23,240 bases of DNA from Saccoglossus kowalevskii (GCF_000003605.2 NW_003137821.1:403326-426565); one strand, 5' to 3'; counted from the first letter of the stretch, positions 1-11,812 are shown. Made by a program: numbers and translations. Notes: generated from the sequence alone by a model not told the origin.

Positions 1-370
1 ATAGGCGGCCCGAATTTTTAGAGGGGTCGAAATTTTGGAGTTTTCACGGTACTAATTATTCCATTTCAATGAAACTTAGTATAAAGATACTCTAGGACAA
101 TCTACAAACCTAATTAGTTTGGGGTAAAAATCTGTTCATATTAATTCCCTAATAAGCATAATAATTCATAATTTTTTGGTTCTAATCACATTTCAATTAA
201 ACTTGGAGACATAGATTTTCTGTTACATTGCGCAGACCTCATTAGTTTTACACTCAAATCTGGTCATATTAATTTTCTGATTTGCATAATTAGTTTTCAG
301 CTAAGTAATTTCGAATTATATTTAATGTGTCTCCAATACTCTCAGCACATGGGAGTTCTTTCTAAGCTTT
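1..370. repeat. Dispersed monomeric repeat, copy 1
   Basis: Two degenerate monomers carry the core 'TTTCAATGAAACTTGGTACATAG'-like string (at about 64 and 191, spacing about 127 bp), followed by GATTAGTTT-like and TATTAATT...TTTGCATA segments. The copy ends with a tail (about 325-370, CTCCAATACTCTCAGCACA then TGGGAGTTCTTTCTAA) that is also found at 6750-6790. It is probably cut by the left edge of the window. Confidence 0.8.
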
Positions 371-2509
371 CTTTGATTTTGTTCTGTTTTTACAAATATC
401 TGAAAAATTACTTATTCAAATAAAAACAAACTCCAATATGTTAAGCATTTTACATTGCGTGCGTGGACTACTGTATTCATTACAGTCATCTAAAAATAAA
501 TCTGACAATACGGTATTATACCCCCCTAAATTCTCTGATACCTCTGACCCTGTTCAAAGACTGTATAGAGTGTTTACTGATGTCTAGCAATAAAACAGTC
601 TAGCCTTTTCTCTACCAGACTTTCTCATCCAAATTTGCACTTTTTTTTCTCATATTCTTTAACATTTCTGGAAATAAACCCATATTTTGAAGCTAACAGA
701 CAAAATTTGAGTCAATATTCAGTTTTTACTAAAAAAAATTTGGCTATTTTTGTTCCATTATTCTGAGCGAAAGTGCATACTATAAACGGGACTATTTTGT
801 GATTATAAGATGGAACTGGTGGTGAAAAGGCTAGTCAATTTCTCACTCACTGCATACTTGTGGTCACTGTAGTCTGTAGATCCCTGGATGGAAGTATAGC
901 TTACAATGTGTTGATTAATAGGGTATATGTAATAATGTGTTGATTAATAGGGTATATGTAATAATAGCTACAAATAGAATAGATTAGTTTGACAATAATA
1001 AATGAGAAGCTGCCACCACCATTCGTTAAAAGCAGTCAGTCTGTTAGGAATTGCAAACTGTGTTTATGCAACACTTAAATAATTTGCTTTCAAGTATCAA
1101 GAAATTCCTGTGGCATATTCATATGTGATCGTTCTGAGCAACCCTTCTCATATACCACCCATGTAATTTGGGTGTCTTAATTACGGTAAATCTTACATTC
1201 ATGTAAAGAATATTTCTAGGAGAAATACGTTGCTTTTATTTAATGCCAGACTGACCAGGTAACAACTAAGGATCATAGCAGTTGTCTAATTATAAACCAT
1301 CCTTGAAACATGATAGGAGTATCCCATGACAACGTGTTTAACCATTGACCGATTCAAGCCATATTTGGTGTAAAGTTAGATAGTAAATATTTTGTTTCAA
1401 GTTCATCATGTATTGCCCCGCCCCACTCATTCCTATACCTCCTGTACGTCCCTCACCCTTGACTTTTTATTGCCTAGTCCTACATTTGCTAAGCATACTA
1501 GATGTACACATGTAATTGATACCAGTAGATTAAACAAGTAGCTATGTGGTAATAATAATGGTCTATGCAAGGTATCTTTAATTGTTTTAATACAGTGTAG
1601 TGTAATAATATATGGCCTTCAGAATCTGAAATAGATATCGCTTCTGTGACAGTTGTCCTGGTATGTTATCATGAACATTTACAGAGCTGATAGACAGACT
1701 TGCATACAGCATACATTTTTTTTCATCTGTAACCATGACAATGCCCTAAAAAAAAATTAGTAATTTCACCTTGTTGATTGATTTAATTTTGAGCAAGGTT
1801 GACATATTAATTATCTACTTGACATTGAATTTAATTAAATAGAAGCTGGCTCACATTGATGTTGATTGTGTATAATTACATAACAGTGTAGTCAAGGTTA
1901 CCATACCAGCTTCTGCAGAGTGTTTCACATCTGTGTCTGTAATTATTACACCCACAAGTCTGTTTTTTAATTACTCAGTTTTCACTGATTACTTTATTAG
2001 TCCCTATTGGGATGAAATTCGAAACCGGGACTTATCGATTAGTCTCTGTGCTTGCAGGTGTGTGTATGTGTGTGTTGGCTGATAACTTCAAACCTGGTGG
2101 AACTATTATTGGTAGTTTACTCATGCCACTTTGATCAGTAAATTCAGCTCAAGATCACTGGTGACCATTTTGTTTTTGACAAATTCTATTTTCGACTTAT
2201 ACATGTATACTGTACATTCACTCAAGTACAGCAACAGTATATGCACATGCACAATTCTTCAAGTTATGAAATAGCAATGTAAAAAATGTTAACTATTCAC
2301 AGGAATAGAAGCTAAATTATCCTTAAATATGTATTGTTTTGAGATGTAAATACTTTGTAGCATTGTTATGAATACATGTAGGAACTTTTTCACTAGCAAT
2401 GTGTATTATGCTGTTGACATTTGTGCCTGACTTAATCGTGATATCATTCCTTGTCACATGCATAACATGGTATTTTTCACTATGGAGATGCAGGTTTTTA
2501 CTCTGGTGG
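371..2509. other. Gene-poor AT-rich stretch
   Basis: Apart from the 29-bp duplication at 905-962 and a TG-rich run at about 2057-2076, I see no convincing exon, RNA gene or element. The TG run follows a repeat-like segment at 2005-2040 (GTCCCTATTGGGATGAAATT region). Confidence 0.6.
905..962. repeat. 29-bp perfect tandem duplication
   Basis: A 29-bp unit beginning AATGTGTTGATTAATAGGG occurs twice head to tail (905-933 and 934-962) without mismatch, indicating a recent local duplication. Confidence 0.95.
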
Positions 2510-2692
2510 TACTGTAAAATCTATTAGAAGCCAGGGCTTTTATTAAAATGGTACAATGCAACAGAGGGGATGCGGCCTCTATTAGAGCATATACACATAT
2601 GAGAAATGGTGAATTTTTGGGGTCTCAATTGTTCAAAAAGAATGGGTGTGGCTTCTATTAGAAATGCAGCTTCTAATACAGATTATACGGTA
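2510..2692. mobile_element. About 183-bp foldback/MITE with ATTAGAAG termini
   Basis: Left end TACTGTAAAATCT-ATTAGAAG (2510-2530) pairs with right end CTTCTAATACAGATTATACG then GTA (2670-2692), apart from a two-base indel and two substitutions. Internal copies of GCGGCCTCTATTAGAG and GTGGCTTCTATTAGA repeat the arm motif. It resembles a non-autonomous DNA transposon. The 69-codon frame overlapping it is not convincing. Confidence 0.6.
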
Positions 2693-5199
2693 TATTCTAT
2701 GTCACACATCAAAACTACTTTCATTACTCACTTTGTAACCAACAGAATTCTATACACATTGGTCTTAACCACAGTTCCTCAACTGACGGATTGTGTTCTA
2801 ACATTGAATGTATAACAGGGGCTGTGTATTGCAAAAATACTTGTTAATCCTCGTTACCATGGTGATGAACTGATATTGAAAATATACATCAATGTATTTT
2901 TTGTTTCCCAGACAGCAATGAAAATATGTCCAGCTGTTGTTTATTTATGTGTGTATTAATTCTTTCTGTGGGCATAGAGGATAATAAATAGAAACAGTGA
3001 CAAATGTGTGTATTCAATAGACTCGTGTTGCTAGCATAAAATATGTTTTTTCTACTGAAATATTGTAAAATTTGTTGTTCTAAATTTTCCTGTCATGGTG
3101 TACAGTGCATTTATGCATGGTTCCATCAAGCTCCACATTTGATTTTACTGTAAAACCATTTATTTTCACTGACATTTAATTTCTCTATTTTAATGTTTTG
3201 AGCATATTCATTGTTTTAATTTCACGAATTTGTCAAGGAAAGGTTATTTTTACATGTTCACATAGATTTAATTTAGCGTATTTTACTTTTACAGGGTTGA
3301 AATCAATGCCAATTATTTTCATTAATATCTTGTTTTTTTTCATTCAAATTTTAGACTTGAATAACATGGAAGAAGCTGATTTATAGCGCCCTCTGTTGAC
3401 AGCTATTTATACGATACTTGAGGGCGCTCTTCTGATAACAAATAACTGTTGGACAAAAGACATGTGTGTATCGCCTGATGTCAAGTTTCTCAAAGTAATA
3501 CCTGAATTGTATGTGTACATTTCTACTGAAGCTCTACGTCTCTGAAACTTACAAGTGAAACAGGAGGGGGACAATATTATAACTGCCTTACACACACCCT
3601 TTTTGAAGATTCACTTTTCAGCGATGTTTTTACTATTTTGTTAAATTCTGTTTTAGAATTTCTTAAAGAGAATAAACAATAAATTGAAAAATTTTACAGC
3701 CTCATCAACAGTAACTTTGAAGTGCGTCACCAAGTGGTTTAATGTTTTTTTTCTTCTATTTTTAAGGTAATTTTGTGGGTATTTGGTGTGCTGTGAGCAT
3801 TTTTTCATTAATTTGATAATGATTGTTTTCTATTTCAATTTTGTTGAAATTACTTTACTATCTATTTTATGCATAACATGTGTAGAATGCAACCCACTTG
3901 TTGATTGGCCGACGTCTGTGGAAAATATAAGATGATTTATGATTGGTCAATCATTGCCTGAAAATTGTTATGTAAAAAAAAAACTTTTATTTATTCAATT
4001 GTATGCTGATAAGAAGATGCACTTTTGTCGACAAGCAAAATGGCCTTTTGTGGATTTGTTGACAAGCTAGGAGACCTTTTTTGATTTTGTCCAAGTAATT
4101 TGGGACCAAATTCAAGACATGTTTAAGGTCTTGTATATATTTATTACAATTGCTATTCGTTCTACTATGCTGGTTACTGAAATAACATCTGGACGTGTCT
4201 ATATTCAACCAATGAGAATACGTGTGACAGACAACTTCATTGTAACATGATTTCCAATTGGTTGATTCTATCATAGTATACAGATACAGTCCTGTTTAGA
4301 GCAAAGAGGACTTGATATGCTTTCAGTAACTAGTATACAAATACAAATTACGTAGAAAGTTAAAGAAGGAAGTTGTGTCAATGCTTCGACTATATTCATC
4401 ATATACTGCCCGGTTTGGTGGTCTGCTAAACTAAAAAATCTGATTGAATGTAGTTACCATATTGGATGTTCTAGAAGTGTTCATTTCAGTTGAAAAGCTT
4501 GCTTCAGTTTATTTTTAGAAACATATCAACTTAATGTTTTCTGTTCTGTAAATTATTTTAATGGGAAAAATTCACTTTTAATAGAGTAAATACAATATGT
4601 GATGGCACAATCATGTTTATTATGGAATATTTGAAATTGCTATTTAAAATTCTAAAACTTTCGGGATTGTAACTTGTTTTTAGATAGGATACCTATACTT
4701 ACAATTTAGAGTGGCAACTCTAGCAAATAGTTTGACATAAGTGACTATACAAGATCTTTTTGTGAAGTCTTTCTATTGTTGCATATTATGTGTGTATTTC
4801 TGCTGATTCTAAAGAAAGATGTCAAACAGCCTTTTATGAAAATATTAAAGCACATTTTAAATTGAAAATTGTGTTGTTACATTGGGTGCGTTTGTGTGTG
4901 TGTCTGGGGTGGGGTGGGTGTAAATGTGTCATTTGGTTTAGCCCACAGTCAGCTGGCGCACACGTGATAATAAATTAAATACGATATTTACTACAAGGGG
5001 GCCGCCATCTTGAATGACGCATAAAACTAAATAAGGGACAAGTTGTGAAACGCCTTTTTCAGATTCCTACAAAGACTAAAATGTATATTGCCCGTAACTA
5101 GAAGTTATGTTAACTGTATTACCTTAATACAGTTAAATTTGGGTGAGGTCATTTTTTACTCCTGTGTGCAAAGAACACAATGGGAGTCTGTGGTTATTG
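2693..5199. other. Gene-poor stretch
   Basis: Only short random-looking frames occur on both strands, including a 95-codon minus-strand frame at 3987-4274 without recognisable domains. GT/GGGGT-rich sequence lies at about 4888-4920. GCCGCCATCTTG at 5001-5012 matches the YY1-type motif. Confidence 0.6.
3385..3428. repeat. Short inverted repeat AGCGCCCTC / GAGGGCGCT
   Basis: A perfect 9-bp inverted repeat with a 26-nt spacer. The same GCGCCCTC-type end is seen in the MITE at 18267-18507, so this may be a relic of a similar element. Confidence 0.45.
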
Positions 5200-5275
5200 C
5201 GTGTGTCTGTTCCACTGGTATCTCAAGAACCTATTATTTTAATGAAACTTTGTACATATATGCTCTGGGATAAGG

Positions 5276-5474
5276 TCAAAAAAAAAAAAAAAACTTTTGT
5301 TGCCCTTAAGTCGGAAAATTGAAAAATTGGGTCGGTCGGATTTTCTTTTTTTTAAAACTCATGAAAACTAAGGGTATTGTAAATAGCTGAGGTATATAGG
5401 AAAAAAACACACCACCCGATATTTCATGTTTTTCGGTTGGTCGCTGAGGGCAACAAAACAATTTTTTTTTTGCC
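5276..5474. mobile_element. 199-bp TIR element inserted in the 152-bp repeat array
   Basis: Terminal inverted repeats: a poly-A run then CTTTTGTTGCCCT on the left, and AGGGCAACAAAAC then a poly-T run on the right. TAAGG flanks both sides (5271-5275 and 5475-5479), and removing the insert plus one TAAGG restores the monomer, so TAAGG is a likely target-site duplication. No coding capacity: a non-autonomous element of unknown superfamily. Confidence 0.75.
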
Positions 5475-6000
5475 TAAGGCTCTGACCTGACTAGTGTTTG
5501 GTTGAAATCAATTGGCATATCAATTTCCCGATTTGCATATTAATTAGCCAATTTTAAGCCTTTTCATTTTTTTTCTGGTGTGCTATTAAACAGATTTTGA
5601 TGAAACTTATTACATTGATGTCATGGAATAATGCGTAGATTTGATTAGTTTGTGGTTGAAATCCATGCTTATTAATTACCTAATTTACATATTAATTGTC
5701 CAATTTTAGACATTTTCACTTGTTTCTCCTGTACCATTGAACATATTTCAACGAAACTTGGTACATAGATGCTCTAGAATAATGCCCAAACCTGATTAGT
5801 TTTTAGTTCAAATCCCTTGCATATTAATTGCCTAATTTGAATATCAATTTGCAAATTGTAAGCAATTTCACTTGTTTCTAGAGTACTGTTCAACATATTT
5901 CAATGAAATCTGGTACATAGATGCTCTGAGATAATGCAAAGACCGGATTAGTTTGGGGTTGAAATGTATATTAATGACCTGTTTTGCAAATCAGTTAATT

Positions 6001-6127
6001 TTATGGACTGGATACGGCTTTTGCGTCCAGGTGTTGTGCGGCGGAAGCGTCCGAGCTTGCGAGGGTGCGTAAGCCGGGTGCGTAAACCGTACGACCGAGG
6101 GAAACAAAAGCCAGATCCAGTCCATAA
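6001..6127. mobile_element. GC-rich foldback element with 23-bp inverted repeats
   Basis: The left arm at 6001-6023 (TTATGGACTGGATACGGCTT then TTG) is the reverse complement of 6105-6127 with one mismatch. The 81-bp centre is GC-rich, unlike its surroundings. Overlapping 82-codon open frames on both strands follow from the symmetry and I do not regard them as genes. It interrupts a 152-bp monomer. Confidence 0.75.
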
Positions 6128-6277
6128 AGGTTTTATCATATACATGTACCTTATAGGTGTAATTACAATTTTACCACAGGGTGACCTCAAACACACGATG
6201 AATTTAGAATGACGCGTTTTGTTTTAAAGGGTCAAAGCCGAGCACGCTGTGCCAGGCGTGATAAGGGAAATTATTGC

Positions 6278-6404
6278 TATATAGAAGATAACGTACGTTT
6301 TAACATTTTCTTCTATGCTATCGATAAAGAGCCATTTCTCGGAATGTCTAGCTATTTTTAATAGTTATTTAGGACTACGATTACCATATATTATCTTCTA
6401 TATA
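6278..6404. repeat. 14-bp inverted repeat pair enclosing about 100 bp
   Basis: TATATAGAAGATAA at 6278-6291 and TTATCTTCTATATA at 6391-6404 are exact reverse complements. The region also shares a GAAATTATTGCTAT string (about 6267 and 6456), and a GAAGTG...CACTTC hairpin lies at about 6470-6487. This is probably further MITE sequence inserted into the array. Confidence 0.5.
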
Positions 6405-6800
6405 TCATATTTATCAGTCCGAGCAGCGTTTATTAATTTATAAACTACTATTACGAAATTATTGCTATGAAGTGAGGGCGCACTTCACATAGCGTTACAA
6501 GGCCGCGCAATACGAGGTATGTGATAATGGCCAATATTTAACTTTTCCACCAATATCTCAACCAGTCATCAGATTCAATAAAACTTGGTACATACTGGTG
6601 TTAGGGATAAGGCATTTAGATGTTCAGTTTAGGGTGAAATTTACCTAATTTCCATAAATTATCTAATTTATAGGTCCTCTACAGATAACCTGGGTACCAC
6701 TCATCAAATTTTAATTAAACTAATAAACACAGTATTCCTTATTTGTACTTCATGCCTCCAATACATTCAACACACGGGAGTTCTTTCTAAATGTTCTTTG

Positions 6801-8501
6801 TAACTTAATGTCTGTAGCTCGAACAATTCAACATATATTTTCAGAAAATGACAATTATTTTCATGATTAAATGCACTCAAATTTCACAGTAAATATACAT
6901 TACCATTGGTGTATAGTCTGAAATGACTTGACAGCAAAGTAAGATAAATGATGTGCAATGTAGAAGGCGAACATATCTCGCAGACAACATTATTGGAACC
7001 TCTCGAGGTTTAACGGGAAATACTAGTACAATATTCAGGTTTGACAGAAAAGAATTTAACATTTAGGCTGTACCTACTGTGAACCGTAAGCCAATGTAAT
7101 TATATGCAAATACAACAAATCCCTGATAAAAGACATGATTAATGAAAGAAAGAGGAAAAAAACGTGCTTCACATGCAGCAAATATACGTATACACAATGT
7201 GTGCAGTGTAATATAAACTTGGCCTGCAGTTTGAAATTTAGAAGAAAAAAACTGATGGAATTAGACATACAGTTTTACGAGCCATATTTCAAAACATGGC
7301 TTACCTGGTAATATGGAGATGAACTTGTGCTCATATCGTAGTTCTGGCACTGTTACGACGAGCCGCATCCAGATATTCTGTGAAGGAAAGGCTTGCTCGC
7401 AAATGAATTATGCAGTACGGATTTCGTAACCCTGCAAAGTACAGGGAAGAGCTCATTCATATTAATGTTGCGGCTTTCTTTTTCAAAGCATGTAAGGTTT
7501 AGGTGATTGACTAATATAATCCTGTCGCTGGTGAGCGGGTTTAACGCTTTTCTAGATATTCCCCAAGCAACTAACAAAAAGAATGCAAAAAAAATAATCT
7601 TTAAATATTTGTTTAATAATTTGCAAATCCAAATTAAAAGCTATTCAACTGTAATATCTCATATTTTGTCAAGGTCAGTTATTCACGTGTGAAATCAAAT
7701 CCGATCAGGAATTTGAGTTATGCTCATTCCCTTACAGAGTTTGATGCTTTCGCTAAAGGTGGGAGTTGGGTAATACATCATTCCTACAAAATGCACCCTC
7801 TAGTGTCGAAGCGCTTGTGTTACGTCAAAATGGCGTATATGGGTGAAGACAATGTTCTTCAAATCGACATCTGTGTTCCGTTATGTAGTAGATCGTCATC
7901 TAAGTATTTTAAACTCTTTCAAAAAGATAATCTTAGTTGACGGTTTCAACCACAGATGTTGTTTGAGGGCGTGACTTTTAGAAATAATTCCGTTCCCTGA
8001 ACGGGTTAATATTTTCACAAACGATTTTCATGAGAAAGCCTTAGCACGAAGTATTCCGTCAAATTCATGTGAACGGTGTAAACATCGCATACACGACTTT
8101 CTAAGAAAATTGGGAACGAGCTTTCTAAATAACCAATCCAATTAGCCTGTTTCGAATGTCTGCATAGTAAAGTTGTAATCCAACTTATGCAAATATGTGG
8201 GTGAGAAATTAACTGTACAATATGAATTTACACAAGCCTCATTTTTGCTGGCTTGAGCCGTTGGGCTCCGATAAAATACTGTCGAGTGAACGTAGCAATT
8301 GTGTTAGATTTGAACTGAGTTAGGAGGTTTTGTATGTATGTTTGTTTATAAGAACTTCCAGTTCTCTCAAAATGAAATGTATGGAAAGGGTTCATATTTA
8401 ACTTTCAATATTTCATAATTTTAGGAAACACATAATTTTTACACAGCTCTTTCTGTGACTATGTATCTTATATTCGCAAAGTGGAAATGATAAGCTTCAA
8501 C
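6801..8501. other. Gene-poor stretch with possible isolated splice-site pairs
   Basis: No protein domain is recognisable. One minus-strand segment (7305-7431) has a good acceptor and donor and is described as a finding. The 83-codon + frame at 7689-7940 shows no family resemblance. Confidence 0.55.
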
Positions 8502-8505
8502 TTAA

Positions 8506-8629
8506 AGGGCGGTGGTCGTCGCCCAGCGCATGTTCGAATTTCATGTAAATAAACAGTGTTTTTACACGCGATGTATACGTCGCTATGAGTCCCATATCGA
8601 ACAGAACGCGACACGACGACCACCGCCCT
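8506..8629. mobile_element. TTAA-flanked MITE, copy 1 (best preserved)
   Basis: The element has perfect 16-bp TIRs (AGGGCGGTGGTCGTCG and its reverse complement), flanked on both sides by TTAA (8502-8505 and 8630-8633). Inside are GCGCATGTTCGAATTTCATG and GTAAATAAACA. TTAA duplication is typical of piggyBac-type transposition. It has no coding capacity. Confidence 0.85.
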
Positions 8630-9212
8630 TTAAGCGTTATTGATTTGGCAATAAGTTGGATTATTTAAATCAATGAATTATGTCAACACCTAGATTGTGT
8701 CTTCAAAGATATGAATACATGTTGGATGGCCTCATTATTTATGCAAATCACATGAGAATATTAAAAAAAATAATAAAATAATATTTTCAGTGTGTACATA
8801 TGACGCTGCCAATAAGTGGAGAATACAAAATTGAAGAACGAAAGTAGTTTAAGAGCCAAGTTCATTTTTTGGAGTTTGGTCAACATTTTAATTATACAAC
8901 TAGACCAATATACATTTCAGAATAAAATACTGGCTACATCAGTTCAAGTACAGGGACAACTATGTTTTGACTTATTTTGAGAATATGTCTACATGTTTGA
9001 TTTCAATTATAATTTCACAATATTTAATTATCTTAAATCCAAAATGGCTTGGTGTTAAGATTGGATGAGATGCTGAATTGTTCGAGTTACGGACACCGAG
9101 TTATGAGCATTGAGTTACAAAAACATCAAGTTACAAAAACGAGTAATCCCATATTTTAGAAACCACGCCCGCTTTTGCTAAGCCACGCCCAAATTGAAAC
9201 TCAATGTCCAAA

Positions 9213-9241
9213 CACAGTCCCTCTATCATAGAGAGACTGTG
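9213..9241. repeat. 29-nt near-perfect palindrome/hairpin
   Basis: CACAGTCCCTCTAT, a single C, then ATAGAGAGACTGTG form two 14-nt arms with one mismatch. AACAGTTAA (9250-9258) and TTAACTGTT (9330-9338) form a second inverted repeat nearby, and GAGTTACAAAA-type strings recur on both sides (9084-9140 and 9348-9360). Confidence 0.65.
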
Positions 9242-9479
9242 GTTCAAATAACAGTTAACCGAACTTTACGGGCAACATATATTTTTTGTTTTGTTTAACG
9301 TTTTATGTTTCACATAACAAGAAATTAGATTAACTGTTAATTAACATTCGAGTTACAAAATTTGAACGTTAAACCAAAGACACTAGAGAAGAAAAACAAA
9401 CAAATCTATGTTGTTTCGCACCATAGTATAAATGTACCGTTATCATAAGTCTAAGCGAAGAAGGGTTTCTGTGATATAC

Positions 9480-9671
9480 ACGGGTGCGGCGGGCGTCGTC
9501 CACAGCGTCGACATTGATTTGATTCGTGTTTCCAGCAACGAACGGGACAAAATTGTTGTCTATGAAAGAAATACCTCACACCGATTTTTAGCCACCGACA
9601 GTCAAAGTCGCCTTCTTTGTTTATATGAGACCCATATATCTAGCGCATGCGTGGCACGACGACTACCGACT
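9480..9671. mobile_element. TTAA MITE family, diverged copy 2
   Basis: On the minus strand the right part reads ACTTAAAGTCGGTAGTCGTC followed by GCGCATGCGC-like sequence, matching the 8506-8629 element, including the internal TATGAGNCCCATAT string. TTAA is at 9672-9675. The left end, near GCGGCGGGCGTCGTC (about 9487), is diverged and its boundary is approximate. A 111-codon frame spans it but shows no recognisable domain. Confidence 0.6.
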
Positions 9672-9961
9672 TTAAGTGTAGTTGTCCAATCGGTACATAT
9701 CATGAAATGCGTTCAGACGACGTGGGTCATCAGTTCGTTTGTGTTTACCGTGTCCCATGTACTCTAGAGATGGGAATCTGTGTATTACGTTTTGGCTGCA
9801 GCTGTTATCTGCACTTATTAAAATCCAACTGAGAGATTAAGGTGCTATAGCAACTGACATCCTAATCCTAATCAAAATAGTTTTTGCTTGTACCATGAAG
9901 TACAGGAATCTGGTCGTTATGTTGTAGCATCTACAATAACATTGCAGCATCGCATTTCGAA

Positions 9962-9969
9962 TGACGTCA
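9962..9969. promoter_or_regulatory. CRE palindrome TGACGTCA
   Basis: A perfect 8-bp cAMP-response-element palindrome with no gene assigned nearby. Function unknown. Confidence 0.35.
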
Positions 9970-11804
9970 CCAATACCAAATGATACGACCACATCAACCT
10001 GGCGATTGGTACATATGGTGTATACATTTGTTGTCAGTACTTGTACATGTTGAATTTCAAAATGACTTTTATAATCAATGATGTCTGAGTAAAAATTCGA
10101 TTTTTTTACCTTCACGCAATGAAATGGATGAGATGATGTAAACCACAGTGCCTTTATAAACTGAATACTATTTGCGATAAAACTCATGAGAAGTTCATTG
10201 TGAGAGTTACAACGTAACAAGGTAAAATAGAGGAGGCCAGATTGTTATATAATTAGTGTACGAATCCATATACGTCGATTGACTGATTGAGTTTTTATTA
10301 ACTCCTTCTATGTTGATTTCAGAGATTGTTTCAGATATTCAAATTATTCGATGGTCCGTCGTTTAAAAAGCAGAATTCATTGAAATATGGTATTCCCATC
10401 ACAATTTATATCTAGGGGCGATGTAATCCCGTATATAATTTTAATAACTTTTTACCAGGGGCGGAATGCTTGTATTCGAATCTGTTTTAATTAGTATGCT
10501 ACAAAATAAAAACAAGTCTTATATCAGTGAGTTGAATTATAGCGAACAACCACGCAGTTTTGAAATGGCGGACTGTTCCCTTCAGAGCACGGTCACTAAA
10601 AAACAGTGAGTACTAAGCTGCGTCAAACTTTTCAAATATTACCAACAAAATTATGACTAAATCATCTCCATTTTTGAAAAGATATTATTTATTTTTTATT
10701 TTTAGAAACTAGACTTTTATTAATTTCATATTATGTGAAACCAGTTTTAAAGGAATGAGGTCATTACTCCATGTTGTCAACTGGGAGTTTGTAGTTTGAG
10801 TTCTCAACATATCCCCATTAATATATATGGCCATATACCAATACAGATAGGGTTTCTTTAACGACGTTGTAAAAACATGAACAGTGGGCTTTGTCAAACA
10901 TAGAACTAATGATTTAAATATCTAACGTTTTAAATAATCGAATCAATGGTAATGATTATTACATTCGTGGACATTCATGTAAACTAAGTCGTCTGTACTA
11001 CGCTGAACTAATCCAGTTTTCAACATGGTAAACGAATGTACATGATTTTTTCTTTTTGCTGTCGTATGTGGCGCACGTACATACATCCACCTGCTACGTT
11101 AAAGATCATAGTACAGAACAAACTATCCAAGCCATTCACTGTCAAGTCAGCGAGCTACACACATGGAGCTCCATGCTGCACAGAAACCCCGTGTAACTCA
11201 GCGAACATCGTTCTGTACACATACAGATAGTCGCATTATAGAGTTCATGATACAACAAATAACAAAACTGCTTACATACTGTTAAAATGTCGAGTTGCAC
11301 ATTCCCACTTTAAAATCGCTTTTCACCCGTCTTTTAACATTATAAATTTCTACTGTTCATAATACACATAATGCCTTCATTCACAATTCTGCAAAACGTT
11401 ATAGTTCGAGTGTATTAAAAGACTGATTTTTAGTTTTCAATGACTATTAAAATGAGCATTTATTTATATTTGAGCGTAATTCATCATTTTGCTCTGCTTT
11501 TGAAATAACTCGCTGTTTTATACTACTTTTCAAGTTGTTACCTATCCATGGACATATTTGCCCGTACGCGTGAAATTGTGTGTTCTTTGCTGGAAATTCA
11601 GTGGATGCGCATTTTAGGTGGTTGTGCACTGATCCATGGTTACCATAGTTACACTTTTTCAGTAACCGTGATGGTTACTAACCGTGACTGATCGAAGGTT
11701 CAGTAGTGAATGACTTGTTTGTTTGCTCATGGGATTATAATGGGCATTGCCTTCCTAACGGATATAATCTCCAAAGCAATTCTAATACAGGTGACGTCCA
11801 CACA

Positions 11805-11812
11805 TGACGTCA
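11805..11812. promoter_or_regulatory. CRE palindrome TGACGTCA
   Basis: A perfect CRE palindrome, with a half-site (TGACGTCC) at 11792-11799 directly upstream. No gene is assigned nearby. Confidence 0.35.

Larger units (their letters stand above)
5200..6800. repeat. Dispersed monomeric repeat, copy 2 (about 152-bp tandem monomers with inserted elements)
   Basis: The GAAACTT core recurs at 5244, 5602, 5753 and 5905. After subtracting the 199-bp insertion and its 5-bp duplication, the spacing is 154, 151 and 152 bp. Further degenerate monomers occur at about 6580 and 6716. The copy ends in the same tail as positions 325-370. Each monomer has the GATTAGTTT...TTGAAATC and TATTAATT..CCTAATTTGCATATTAAT segments. 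The array is split by a TIR element (5276-5474) and by foldback sequence (6001-6127 and about 6270-6530). Confidence 0.85.

Noticed and set aside
3987-4274. 95-codon minus-strand frame
   Set aside because: Composition is unremarkable, no domain is recognised, there is no splice or promoter context, and frames of this length are expected by chance.
5948-6212. 82-codon frames on both strands
   Set aside because: They follow from the inverted symmetry and GC-richness of the foldback element, with no recognisable protein family.
9432-9767. 111-codon + strand frame
   Set aside because: Most of it lies over a diverged TTAA MITE copy, and no domain or splice context supports it.
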